From positions 1-35,541 of the forward strand of contig UQUJ01000026.1 in NCBI GenBank assembly GCA_900544195.1: a stretch of DNA of 35,541 bases. The letters are read 5' to 3'. This DNA comes from an uncultured Alistipes sp. GTDB lineage: Bacteria; Bacteroidota; Bacteroidia; Bacteroidales; UBA932. Below are positions 25,342 through 34,085 of the stretch, piece after piece. The notes below the pieces were generated by a model. It saw only the letters and a list, made by a program, of their open reading frames with translations, was not told where the DNA came from and searched no databases. The position numbers and the translations under genes were made by a program. Positions within the stretch are counted from its first letter, which is position 1. The number at the start of each line of letters is the position of its first letter.

Positions 25342-27243
25342 ATGAAAACATTCAGTAAAATAGTCTTTCTTGCCTGCCTTTGTGCTGGCGTTGTCTCCTG
25401 CGACTTTCTGGACATTGTTCCCGACGAGAAGGAGAAGGCCGAGGATGCGTTCGAGGATGTCAGAGCCGCCGAACGGTATCTGTATTCCTGCTACAGCTAC
25501 CTCCCGAATCCGCGCGAGGGGCCTACCTCTCTGGATTTCATGACGGGAGACGAGGTGATCACCGCTTTCGAGCACGAGACATTCGCCTCGTTCCCGAAAG
25601 GCAACTTCACCGCCTCCTCGCCGGTGATCTCCTACTGGAACACCCTGTTCCAGGGCTTGAGGCAGACTTACATATTCCTTAACAATGTGGACAAGGTCCC
25701 TAATCTACCCGCAGGCACACTCGCGGACTACAAGGCGCAGGCGACCTTCCTCATCGGCTACTATCATTTCCTGCTTTCAAGGTGCTACGGCCCGATCATC
25801 ATCATCGACGAGGAACCGAGTATCCTGACCGTGGCCTCGGACTACAAGGCCAGGACACCGTACGACCAGTGCGTCGATTTCATTTGCGACAAACTGGACG
25901 AAGCGGCGGCGGGTCTCCCTGCCAAGCGTCCTGCGCTGTACTACGGACTTGCGACAAGCGTGGTCGCCAAAGCCCTGAAGGCCAGGATGCTGCTTACCGC
26001 GGCCTCACCTCTGTTCAACGGCAATTCCGAGTTCTTCTCTGATTTCAAGGGCAAGGATGGGACACAGCTGATGCCTTTGCAGTACGATCCGGCGAAATGG
26101 CAGAAGGCGAAGGAGGCATTCGCCGAGGCCATCAGGGTCGCGGAGGAGGCCGGCCACAAGCTTTACATGAACGACAGCTTCTTCAACGGGAACCTTGAGC
26201 CGGCAGACCCTGTGCAGCACAGGCTCCGCTACAACATAATGGAGCCGCTCAACGAAGAAATCATCTGGGCGGACTCCCGCGGCGAAGGATACTACGGCCT
26301 CCAGAACAAATCCACGCCTTACAGCAGCAGCTCGGCCTGGAACGGGGTCGCTCCGACCCTCGCGATGGTGAAGCGGTTCTACACCAAGAACGGACTTCCT
26401 CTGAATGAGGACAAGAGCCTGTTCTCCCCGTCGAGCATGTACGATGTCGTGACCGTCGATGAGGCACATGCCTCCGAGGCCGAGGTGGGAGCCCAGACCA
26501 TCAGGCTCAATCTGGACAGGGAGCCGCGCTTCTACGCCTGGGTGGCGTTCCAGGGTGGTTACTACGAGATTCTCTCGGCGGCCTCCAACGGAGCGTACGC
26601 CAACGACCCGTCCTACAAGAGGCATTCCGGGACGGACAGAGGCAAGCTTGTCTGCGACTTCGTCCTTGGAGGCAACTGCTCCAGGGACTACGGCGGACTA
26701 AGGACCAACAACTACTCACCTTCGGGCTATCTCAACAAAAAGGGCGTTAATCCAGGCTATGCAGTCGCGACCTTTCTCAAAGCCCCTATTGACTATCCGT
26801 GGCCGCTGATAAGGGTTGCCGAACTCTATCTCGGCTACGCCGAGGCCTGCGTCGAGACCGGAGACCTCGCCATGGCAAAGACCTACCTGAACAAGGTCAG
26901 GGAAAGGGCCGGAATCCCTTCCGTGGAGGAGTCGTGGGAGACCATCGCGGGGAAGACCCTGGACCAGGCCCTCCTCAGGGACATCGTCCGTCAGGAGAGG
27001 CAGATCGAATTCTACCTCGAAAACCACAATTTCTGGGATCTCAGAAGATGGAAGATGGCTGAGAAGTATTTCAGCGTGAAGGCTGAGGGATTCAACATCG
27101 AGGCAAGGGACATCAACAGTTTCGCCACCGTCAGCACCATCATGTTCGAGCGGAAGTTCGAGTCACCGACCCAGTACCTTCTCCCGATTCCTCTGAGCGA
27201 TGTGAACAAGAATCTGAATCTTGTGCAGAATCCGGGATATTGA
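25342..27243 (+). CDS. SusD/RagB-family surface glycan-binding lipoprotein
   Basis: About 633 residues from ATG 25342 (MKTFSKIVFLACLCAGVVSC), with a lipobox at GVVSC. The alternative ATG at 25330 overlaps the susC stop and adds four residues. After the lipobox comes the SusD-type CDFLDIVPD, then TPR-like helices and the C-terminal RQERQIEFYLENHNFWDLRR motif typical of RagB/SusD. It ends with YLLPIPLSDVNKNLNLVQNP, also a family hallmark. It forms the lid on SusC and captures the substrate at the cell surface. It is somewhat longer than SusD itself, as expected for SusD partners of complex host-glycan loci. Confidence 0.96.
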   Translation: MKTFSKIVFLACLCAGVVSCDFLDIVPDEKEKAEDAFEDVRAAERYLYSCYSYLPNPREGPTSLDFMTGDEVITAFEHETFASFPKGNFTASSPVISYWNTLFQGLRQTYIFLNNVDKVPNLPAGTLADYKAQATFLIGYYHFLLSRCYGPIIIIDEEPSILTVASDYKARTPYDQCVDFICDKLDEAAAGLPAKRPALYYGLATSVVAKALKARMLLTAASPLFNGNSEFFSDFKGKDGTQLMPLQYDPAKWQKAKEAFAEAIRVAEEAGHKLYMNDSFFNGNLEPADPVQHRLRYNIMEPLNEEIIWADSRGEGYYGLQNKSTPYSSSSAWNGVAPTLAMVKRFYTKNGLPLNEDKSLFSPSSMYDVVTVDEAHASEAEVGAQTIRLNLDREPRFYAWVAFQGGYYEILSAASNGAYANDPSYKRHSGTDRGKLVCDFVLGGNCSRDYGGLRTNNYSPSGYLNKKGVNPGYAVATFLKAPIDYPWPLIRVAELYLGYAEACVETGDLAMAKTYLNKVRERAGIPSVEESWETIAGKTLDQALLRDIVRQERQIEFYLENHNFWDLRRWKMAEKYFSVKAEGFNIEARDINSFATVSTIMFERKFESPTQYLLPIPLSDVNKNLNLVQNPGY

Positions 27244-27270
27244 TGAAAACATCGTAAACAACAAAGATAT

Positions 27271-28116
27271 ATGAGACCAGTCAAAATATTCAATCTGCTT
27301 TTCCTGCTTCCGCTGCTCGCCGTCGGCTGCAAGGATGACGACAAGGGAACGGTCCCGTCCCCGATCAAGGATGTCCGTTCGGAGGAGCGTCCCGGCGGGA
27401 TCGCCCTCTTCTGGACCCTCCCCGCCGACAAGAGTGTCCACTATGTGAAAGTGTCCTACCACGACCATCTGCTGGGGATAGACGAGGTCCGGCTTTCCAG
27501 CTGTGACTCCATCCTTATTCCTGACACCAGGGCAAGGTTCGGCGACTACCGCTTCACCATCCAGCCGTTCAGCAGGACGGACAACGGCGGAAAGACCCAG
27601 ACCGTGACCGCAAGGTCGGGCAGGGCGCCGGTGACGGAGCAGGCCACACGCATCATCCTCAAGGCCGAGCATCTCGGCACGAACGCCCAGGAGCCGAGCG
27701 AGGGCCCCATCGCCAATCTGATCGACGGGAACACCGCCACGTTCTTCCACACGGCGTGGAGCGTGGCAATCCCGGGGCCGCACTGGCTCCAGATCCGGCT
27801 TCCGGAGGCCTTGACCGAGGGACACTGGAAATTCTGGTACGCTCCGAGAAACAACGGACGGCAGAAACCGACGGACTTCGACATCCTGGTAGGCACAGGC
27901 GGCTCGGACTGGACACTCGTCAAGAAGTTCACGAAGGACGAGGACGGTCTGCCTGTTACGGCAACCGATGCCTACACATCGCCGAACCTGCCTGTCACAC
28001 AGCCTTTTGACCACATCAGGATGGTCGTGAACGCCGTCAACTCAGGCGAGGTGTTCTTCACAATGTCCGAGTTCCGGCTGTGGCAGGTGAAGGTCGTTGA
28101 TCCGGAGGCGGAATGA
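27271..28116 (+). CDS. PUL lipoprotein with F5/8 type C-like C-terminal domain
   Basis: 281 residues with a lipoprotein signal (LLFLLPLLAVGC). The N-terminal half resembles a fibronectin-like beta-sandwich of the DUF4959/DUF4998 sort (VRSEERPGGIALFWTLPAD, then VKVSYHD). The C-terminal half is discoidin-like: PIANLIDGNTATFFHTAWS, HWLQIRLPE, YAPRNNGRQKPTDFDILVG and FTMSEFRLW. Such proteins usually act as surface glycan-binding proteins within PULs. It follows susD by 27 bases and its TGA overlaps the ATG of the M60 gene, so the pair is translationally coupled. Binding specificity cannot be read from the sequence. Confidence 0.85.
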   Translation: MRPVKIFNLLFLLPLLAVGCKDDDKGTVPSPIKDVRSEERPGGIALFWTLPADKSVHYVKVSYHDHLLGIDEVRLSSCDSILIPDTRARFGDYRFTIQPFSRTDNGGKTQTVTARSGRAPVTEQATRIILKAEHLGTNAQEPSEGPIANLIDGNTATFFHTAWSVAIPGPHWLQIRLPEALTEGHWKFWYAPRNNGRQKPTDFDILVGTGGSDWTLVKKFTKDEDGLPVTATDAYTSPNLPVTQPFDHIRMVVNAVNSGEVFFTMSEFRLWQVKVVDPEAE

Positions 28117-30401
28117 AAGCGCTCCGTATCATAGTGTACATGGTTTGCCTCCTCTTCCCGCTCTCCTGCGGGGAGAAGGAGTCTCCTGACGGACCGGAAG
28201 TTCCTCCTCTTGTTCCGGAGGGGGAATATGTTCCGGTCGGCAAGCCGGACATCAAGGATGACATCAGGGTCAAGGTGCTGTCCGGAACCGCCTCCTCTTG
28301 GCAGCAGGGTGAGAACATCGAGAAATCATTCGACGGAAGTTACGAGACCCTCTACCACTCCTCCTGGGACAACTCGGCGGGTGGTTACTTCCCGGTCACC
28401 CTGACCTACAGCTTCTCCAAGGGAACGGACATCGACTACCTTGTCTACCATCCCCGGAAATCCGGTTCCAACGGCAACTTCAGGGAAACGGAAATCCACT
28501 ACAAGACCCGGGGCAAGGAATGGTCCGCCGCGGGGAAATATGACTTCAAGGGTTCGGGGCATCCGTCCAAAGTGGACTTCCGGACCACACTGAAAGACGT
28601 GGAGAGCATCCGGTTCACGGTGTGGTCCGGAGCCGGGGACGGACAGGGATTCGCCTCCTGCTCCGAGATGGAGTTCTACAAGGTCAACCCGGACAAGTTC
28701 GACCCCTTGTCACTGTTCACCGACAGGGCCTGCTCAGCGTTGAGGCCGGGGGTCACGGACGAGGACATACGCTCCTGCGGCTCGGAGTTTTTCAGGAATA
28801 TGGCAGCCTACATGAAGGCGGGCCGCTATCCTACGGAATTCAGGGTTCAGGAATATTCCGCCTATCCCTATCCGGAAGTCGTCGCGCGGGATCTCAAGAT
28901 CTCACCTTACAGTTTCATGGACGGAGCCACTGGTATCTTCTCGCCCGGCGGCGAGGATATGGTAGTACTCGTCGATGGACTTGGAAACCGTCAGGCCTCG
29001 GTCTACGTCCAGAATCTGGACAGACCCGGCGGGGATGGCTTCCACGGACGCTCCTTTCCGTTGAGCGACGGAGTGAACCAGATCAAATCCATGGACAAGG
29101 GACTTCTCTACGTTGTGTTTCAAAGCGACGACTATCTGACAGCCGATCCCGTCAAGGTGCATTTCGCGGGAGGCAGGGTCAACGGACTCTTTGACCTGCG
29201 AAGGCACAAGGACACAGACTGGCAGAGGCTTCTGGGAGCGGCGGAATATTCTTTCTTTGATGTTGTGGGGGAATATTCACACCTCACCTTTCCCACCTCC
29301 CGCTTCCGCGCCCACACCCCGGACGGGGCCGCCCTTGTCCGCGTGTTCGACTCGTTCGTCAGGGCGGAGCAGGAGCTGATGGGGCTGTACCGCTACGGCA
29401 GGACATTCCCGAACAGGATGAGGTTCATCGTGATCTACACCTCCTACATGTACGCCACAAGCTACTATACGGCCTACAATGACTCCACCCTGCCGCAGCT
29501 GTGCGATGTCCTGAGTCTGACAACCGGCTCATGCTGGGGACCCGCCCACGAGGTCGGCCACTGCAACCAGACCCGTCCGGGACTCAAGTGGCTGGGCACC
29601 ACGGAAGTGACGAACAACATAATGTCCGAATATGTCCAGACCACAATCCTCAGGCAGCCTTCAAGGCTTCAGACCGAGGACATGGGAGAGGGACTGCCGA
29701 ACCGCTACGCCAAAGCCTGGAGGGACATTCTGGCCGCTGGCGCGCCTCATTCCACAGAAGGAGACGTGTTCTGCAAGCTCGTCCCTTTCTGGCAGCTCCA
29801 GCTCTACTTCGGAGAGGTTCTGGGGCAGACACCCGAGCTGCGGGAGGACAAAGGAGGGTTCTACCCCGATGTCTTTGAATATGTCAGGACTTCCCCTGAC
29901 CTCGGAACCGCCGGGGAGCAGCAGACGGAGTTCGTCCTCACCTGCTCCAAGGCCTCGGGACACAATCTGCTGGACTTCTTCACCAAATGGGGATTCCTCA
30001 CCCCCGTGGACGCGTCGATTGACGACTACGGCTCGGGCAGGATGACCGTGACGGAAAGCAGGATCGAGGAGATCCGCCAAAGGGTCGAGGCGCTGGGGCT
30101 TCCTAAGCCGGACTCCCCTATAGAGTACATCACGGACAACAACAAGGGTCTGTTCAAGACGAGGCCGGAGGTTATCCCCGGCTCTGTGTCGGTCAGCTCT
30201 TCGGGAACCGTCACCCTGACGGACTGGAAGAATGTGGTTGTCTTTGAGGTGAGGGACGCCGACGGCGGTCTGGTCTTCGCCTCCGAAGGCAAGCTCGCCC
30301 CGTCCTCCAAGGCGGTCTTCAGCGTTCCAGGCGGATGGAATCCGTCCTACAGGCTCATGGCGGTCTCCGCCACAGGCAAAAGGACGGATGTCACACCATA
30401 G
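28113..30401 (+). CDS. M60-family (mucinase-like) metallopeptidase lipoprotein
   Basis: 762 residues. A lipoprotein signal (FPLSC, C19) is followed by an F5/8 type C-like domain (about 50-190, with IEKSFDGSYETLYHSSW and VYHPRKSGSNGNF). The M60 peptidase domain follows, with zinc motif HEVGH at 479-483 (GPAHEVGHCNQ) and a downstream glutamate at 498 (WLGTTEVTNN), matching the gluzincin HExxH-x8-28-E pattern. A short beta-rich tail ends the protein. Bacterial M60 enzymes include glycan-dependent O-glycopeptidases that cut mucins. As a surface lipoprotein it would release glycopeptides for SusCD. The gene is rich in GAATATTC sites. Confidence 0.94.
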   Translation: MKALRIIVYMVCLLFPLSCGEKESPDGPEVPPLVPEGEYVPVGKPDIKDDIRVKVLSGTASSWQQGENIEKSFDGSYETLYHSSWDNSAGGYFPVTLTYSFSKGTDIDYLVYHPRKSGSNGNFRETEIHYKTRGKEWSAAGKYDFKGSGHPSKVDFRTTLKDVESIRFTVWSGAGDGQGFASCSEMEFYKVNPDKFDPLSLFTDRACSALRPGVTDEDIRSCGSEFFRNMAAYMKAGRYPTEFRVQEYSAYPYPEVVARDLKISPYSFMDGATGIFSPGGEDMVVLVDGLGNRQASVYVQNLDRPGGDGFHGRSFPLSDGVNQIKSMDKGLLYVVFQSDDYLTADPVKVHFAGGRVNGLFDLRRHKDTDWQRLLGAAEYSFFDVVGEYSHLTFPTSRFRAHTPDGAALVRVFDSFVRAEQELMGLYRYGRTFPNRMRFIVIYTSYMYATSYYTAYNDSTLPQLCDVLSLTTGSCWGPAHEVGHCNQTRPGLKWLGTTEVTNNIMSEYVQTTILRQPSRLQTEDMGEGLPNRYAKAWRDILAAGAPHSTEGDVFCKLVPFWQLQLYFGEVLGQTPELREDKGGFYPDVFEYVRTSPDLGTAGEQQTEFVLTCSKASGHNLLDFFTKWGFLTPVDASIDDYGSGRMTVTESRIEEIRQRVEALGLPKPDSPIEYITDNNKGLFKTRPEVIPGSVSVSSSGTVTLTDWKNVVVFEVRDADGGLVFASEGKLAPSSKAVFSVPGGWNPSYRLMAVSATGKRTDVTP

Positions 30402-30463
30402 AATTTGAAATAGTCAAAAAGAATCCCTATCTTCATCACTCGGCAACATTATAGACAAAGGAT

Positions 30464-33400
30464 ATGAAATTGAAATCTATCACATTGGCCGCGATGGCCA
30501 TCTGCCTGACCGTCCAGACCGCATTTTCGCGGAGGCCGGCGGTCTTTCCGGAAACGGAAGCCCGGGAGTCCGCCCCGGAGGGGCTGGCCGTGGACTTCAC
30601 CGAACATCTTGACCAAAAAGTTGTCTCGAAGGGAGGTGCTGTGACTCGCCGTCACGAGACGGTGTTTTTCGACTCGGCGAAAGACGCTGTGTCAAAAGAC
30701 ATGGAACAGAGCCCGAACTATTCTTCATTGAACGGAGTCTGGGATTTTCGCTATTACGATTCCGTGCAGGATATGCTGGCGGATCCGGACAAGGCTCCCA
30801 CGGCCATCAAGGTTCCTGGCAACTGGGAGGTTCAGGGATTCGGGACCGCCGTCTATGTGAACCACCCGTACGAGTTCCGCCCGAGGAACCCGCAGCCGCC
30901 ACAGCTTCCGGACAGGATTCCCACGGGGGTATATTCAAGGAAATTCACGCCTGAGTTTGAAAAAGGGGAGAATTGCTACCTGAATCTCTGTGGAGTGAAA
31001 GGCGGCGCGTATGTGTTTGTCAACGGGAAATTTGTCGGTTACAGCGAGGATTCCAAGGATTTGGTCCGCTACGACATAACCCCTTATGTGGAAAGCGGCA
31101 AGGAGGCGGATCTGCGCATTGTCGTGACCAGATGGAACACAGGCAGCTACCTTGAGTGTCAGGACTTCTGGCGCATCAGCGGAATCGAGCGGGATGTCTA
31201 TCTGTCAAGGGAGCCGGCCACGGTTCCGGAGGATTTTGACTGGAATGTGGTCTCGACGCTGTCCGAAGACCTCTGCACCGGAGATTTCAGGCTGGAAGTC
31301 AACTCCTCGAAACCGATCAATGTCAGCTGGATCCTTCTGGATGCCAAGGGCAACGAGACCGCTAAAGGAGAATCAGAAACGGTAAAAGGCGTAAAACAGT
31401 GGCAATCAGCCATCAAGGATGTGAGAAGGTGGTCTGCCGAGACACCGGAGCTATACACCCTGCTGCTTTGCGTCGAGGGGAAACACGCCAAGGCTAATGT
31501 CGGTTTCCGCCGTCTGGAAATTGTCGGCAACCAGTTCCTTGTGAACGGGCAGCCGATCAAGTTCAAGGGAGTCAACATCCACGAACACAATCAGTTCACC
31601 GGTCATTACATCACCGAGGAAGACATGCTCACCGACCTCAGGCTGATGAAAAAACACAACATCAACGCCATCCGCACCAGCCACTATCCTTTGCCTCGGC
31701 TCTTCTACGAACTTTGCGACGAGTACGGATTCTATGTCTATGACGAGGCCAATATCGAGTCCCACGGGATGGGTTATAATCTTGAGAAAACCCTCGGCAA
31801 CAATCCTGACTGGCTGCCTCAGCACAGGGACAGAATCCTCAACATGTACTACCGGACCCGCAACTACCCGTGCGTCACGATCCTCTCTCTGGGCAACGAG
31901 GCCGGCAACGGCTGCAACTTCTACGACACCTACCGGGAACTGAAGGCTCTGGAAAGTGGCGGCCAGAACAGACCGGTCTGCTACGAGAGGGCCGTCTTAG
32001 AATGGAACACGGACATGTTTGTGCCGCAATACCCTGACGCCGAGTGGTTTCACAAGATGGGGAAGAGCGGCTACCCGAAGCCGGTCGTGCCTTCGGAATA
32101 TTCCCACGCGATGGGCAATTCCAACGGCTCGCTCGACCGCCAGTGGAAGTACATCTATGAATATCCGAACCTCCAGGGCGGCTTCATCTGGGACTGGATC
32201 GACCAGGGACTCTACGAGACCGACAGCGACGGCAGAATGTACTGGACGTACGGCGGTGACTACGGGGAGCACTCTCCGAGCGACGGCAATTTCAACTGCA
32301 ACGGAGTCATCGCGCCCGACCGGACACCTCACCCTGCGATGGCCGAGATAAAGCACGTCTATCAGGACGTGAAAGTCTTACCGGAGGATGCCTCCCAAGG
32401 GATCTTCAAGGTTCAGAACAGGTTTTATTTCAAGAGTTTGAATGAATATGCCCTCAGATGGGCCGTGACTGCCGACGGCACCCGGATCGCTTCCGGCAAC
32501 GTGGCTCTCTCCGCCGCTCCACAGTCCGAGGAGGAAGTCCGCGTGAGGCTGCCGAAACTTCCGTCCGACAAGAAATGTCTCATAACCTTCGAGACTCTCA
32601 CCAGTAAGGCTGCCGGGCTTTTGCCGGAGGGTAGCGTCATCGCCTGCGATCAAATCAAACTATCTGATGCCAGGAGACTTGCGACTCCTCGGCTGGCGAG
32701 GGGAGTAAAGGCCACCGAGACAGAGACGGCGATCGCCCTCGAATGCCGTGACGCGTCGCTTGTCTTTGACAAGGCACTGGGATGTCTGAAGGAATATTCA
32801 TTCAAAGGAAAGAATATGTTCAATGAGGATTTCGGCCTCAGACCGCTGTTCTGGAGGGCGCCGACCGACAATGACTACGGCAACGGGATGCCGTCCCGCT
32901 GTCAGGCGTTCAAGGTCTCCAGCCGGGAGTTCGATGTGAAGGCGGGTCTTGAAGGGGATACGGTAGTGGCTGAATATTCATTGGCAAGCGGAAACATATT
33001 CACAGTCCGCTATACCCTGCTTGAGGGGGGCATCCTTTCCGTCGAGTCGGATTTCAAGGGTGTCAAGTCCTCAAAGCCGGTCGATGTGCCGCGCATAGGG
33101 TTCCGGATGAGGCTTCCTGCCTCCGCCGATTCGTTCACCTATCTTGGCAGGGGGCCTGAGGAAAACTATGCCGACCGCTTCGGAGGGACGCTGATCGGGG
33201 AATATTCATCATCCGCCTCCAAGGAATATGTCCGCTATGTGCGTCCGCAGGAATGTGGGCATCACATTGATTGTGAATATCTTTCCATCGGAGGTCTGGC
33301 CATCCGCTCCGACCGCTTTGAGTTCAACGCTCTCAGGTGCGCGGTCGAGGATCTCGATTCCGAAGAGGCTGTCCAGCGTGACTATCAGTGGGAGAACAAA

Positions 33401-33658
33401 GGACCTTTGACCGAGAACGATCCGGCCAAGGCGAAGAATCGTCTCCGCCGCCAGACCCACATAAATGACTATGTCGAGAGAGACTTCGTGGAGGTTTGCG
33501 TGGACTATGCACAAAGCGGAGTCGGCGGCTACGACAGTTGGGGGTCAAGGCCGGACGGTGACAGATGCCTCTGGAGCGACCGTGACTATTCATTCCGCTT
33601 TGCGATTGTCCCCGCCAGGGCGATGGGCGTGCGGAAGTCGTTGGGATTTGATTTTTAG
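30464..33658 (+). CDS. GH2 beta-galactosidase, LacZ type
   Basis: 1,064 residues with a signal peptide (LKSITLAAMAICLTVQTAFS). It shows the complete LacZ layout: sugar-binding jelly roll (VPGNWEVQGFGTAVYVNHPY), GYSEDSKDLVRYDIT, immunoglobulin-like domains, the TIM barrel, then the large C-terminal beta-galactosidase small-chain region (FWRAPTDNDYGNGMP, YLGRGPEENYADR). The catalytic acid/base is E479 (LSLGNEAGNG) and the nucleophile E545 (VPSEYSHAMGNS). It is predicted to remove terminal beta-galactose in the periplasm, fitting galactose-capped O-glycans. It starts 62 bases after the M60 stop, and probably on the same transcript. Confidence 0.97.
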   Translation: MKLKSITLAAMAICLTVQTAFSRRPAVFPETEARESAPEGLAVDFTEHLDQKVVSKGGAVTRRHETVFFDSAKDAVSKDMEQSPNYSSLNGVWDFRYYDSVQDMLADPDKAPTAIKVPGNWEVQGFGTAVYVNHPYEFRPRNPQPPQLPDRIPTGVYSRKFTPEFEKGENCYLNLCGVKGGAYVFVNGKFVGYSEDSKDLVRYDITPYVESGKEADLRIVVTRWNTGSYLECQDFWRISGIERDVYLSREPATVPEDFDWNVVSTLSEDLCTGDFRLEVNSSKPINVSWILLDAKGNETAKGESETVKGVKQWQSAIKDVRRWSAETPELYTLLLCVEGKHAKANVGFRRLEIVGNQFLVNGQPIKFKGVNIHEHNQFTGHYITEEDMLTDLRLMKKHNINAIRTSHYPLPRLFYELCDEYGFYVYDEANIESHGMGYNLEKTLGNNPDWLPQHRDRILNMYYRTRNYPCVTILSLGNEAGNGCNFYDTYRELKALESGGQNRPVCYERAVLEWNTDMFVPQYPDAEWFHKMGKSGYPKPVVPSEYSHAMGNSNGSLDRQWKYIYEYPNLQGGFIWDWIDQGLYETDSDGRMYWTYGGDYGEHSPSDGNFNCNGVIAPDRTPHPAMAEIKHVYQDVKVLPEDASQGIFKVQNRFYFKSLNEYALRWAVTADGTRIASGNVALSAAPQSEEEVRVRLPKLPSDKKCLITFETLTSKAAGLLPEGSVIACDQIKLSDARRLATPRLARGVKATETETAIALECRDASLVFDKALGCLKEYSFKGKNMFNEDFGLRPLFWRAPTDNDYGNGMPSRCQAFKVSSREFDVKAGLEGDTVVAEYSLASGNIFTVRYTLLEGGILSVESDFKGVKSSKPVDVPRIGFRMRLPASADSFTYLGRGPEENYADRFGGTLIGEYSSSASKEYVRYVRPQECGHHIDCEYLSIGGLAIRSDRFEFNALRCAVEDLDSEEAVQRDYQWENKGPLTENDPAKAKNRLRRQTHINDYVERDFVEVCVDYAQSGVGGYDSWGSRPDGDRCLWSDRDYSFRFAIVPARAMGVRKSLGFDF

Positions 33659-33724
33659 GAATATTCCCGAGATTAGTAATCCTTAAGCAACATTCAAAAA
33701 ATAACCTGCATCATCTTAAGGAAT

Positions 33725-33806
33725 CTTTTCGGTCTAGATCTCTTTTCTCATCAGTCATGTGCCACCGGCACACTCCTTCTTCAAAAAAAGATCTATCCTC
33801 GAAAAT
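33725..33806. repeat. 82-nt structured repeat, copy 1
   Basis: It is identical in length to 33878-33959, with 74 of 82 bases matching. It can fold as a long interrupted hairpin: TTTTCG (33726-33731) with CGAAAA (33800-33805); TAGATCT (33735-33741) with AGATCTA (33789-33795), extendable through T/A pairs; and a tip TGTGCC-ACC-GGCACA (33758-33772). The asymmetric inner loops (TCTCATCAGT and CTCCTT) are conserved. It could be an RNA element or a hairpin-type mobile repeat. Confidence 0.7.
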
Positions 33807-33877
33807 CTTCTCTTAATCTGAAGCAACTTATTTTTTTTTCATGTTCCTAAAAGAATAACTTGGTGATCTTTGATTGT

Positions 33878-33959
33878 CTTTTCGGTCTATATGTCTTTTC
33901 TCATCAGTAATGTGCCACCGGCACACTCCTTATTCCCAAAGACATCTATCCTCGAAAAT
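33878..33959. repeat. 82-nt structured repeat, copy 2
   Basis: It follows copy 1 with a period of 153 bases. In the middle stem C740-G790 of copy 1 is replaced by G893-C943 here, a compensatory change (numbers are offsets from 33000). C742 opposite A788 in copy 1 becomes a C895-G941 pair. Read on the minus strand, the first version would be a G-U pair, which hints that the minus strand may be the RNA. One mismatch (T890/C946) weakens the stem. Confidence 0.7.
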
Positions 33960-33980
33960 ACTGCCAAATCTTTACCAACT

Positions 33981-33993
33981 TATTTTTTAACGC
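33981..33993 (+). repeat. Dispersed intergenic motif TATTTTTTAACGC, copy 3
   Basis: Exact match to 97-109 including the CAACT in front. It lies just downstream of repeat copy 2, and about 55 bases before the GH109 -7 box. Confidence 0.5.
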
Positions 33994-34046
33994 TTGCTCA
34001 GGCGATTTATTCCGTGAAGGAGCGTCAGATTTTTCGGGATTTGTGA

Positions 34047-34054
34047 TAACTTTG
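34047..34054 (+). promoter_or_regulatory. -7 box of the GH109 gene promoter
   Basis: TAACTTTG fits TAnnTTTG exactly, 31 bases before ATG 34086. No good TTTG is found 19-21 bases upstream, so the promoter may need an activator. The structured repeats lie upstream of it, not in its leader. Confidence 0.55.
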
Positions 34055-34085
34055 TAAGAGAATGATTTGTAAACAGTAATAAGCA

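Larger units (their letters stand above)
33659..34046. other. Intergenic region between GH2 and GH109 genes
   Basis: There is no gene in these 388 bases. It holds two copies of an 82-nt repeat, each followed by CAACTTATTTTTT, and the 13-mer TATTTTTTAACGC at 33981-33993. The A/T content is much higher than in the flanking genes. Confidence 0.8.

Noticed and set aside
33725..33959. Hammerhead-ribozyme-like pieces (CTGATGAG and CCGAAA) on the minus strand of both 82-nt repeats
   Set aside because: The segment between the two pieces cannot form stem II. The strands that do pair are arranged in a simple nested hairpin, not the three-way hammerhead junction.
33725..33959. CRISPR array
   Set aside because: Only two copies, 82 bases long with a 71-base spacer, and no cas genes.
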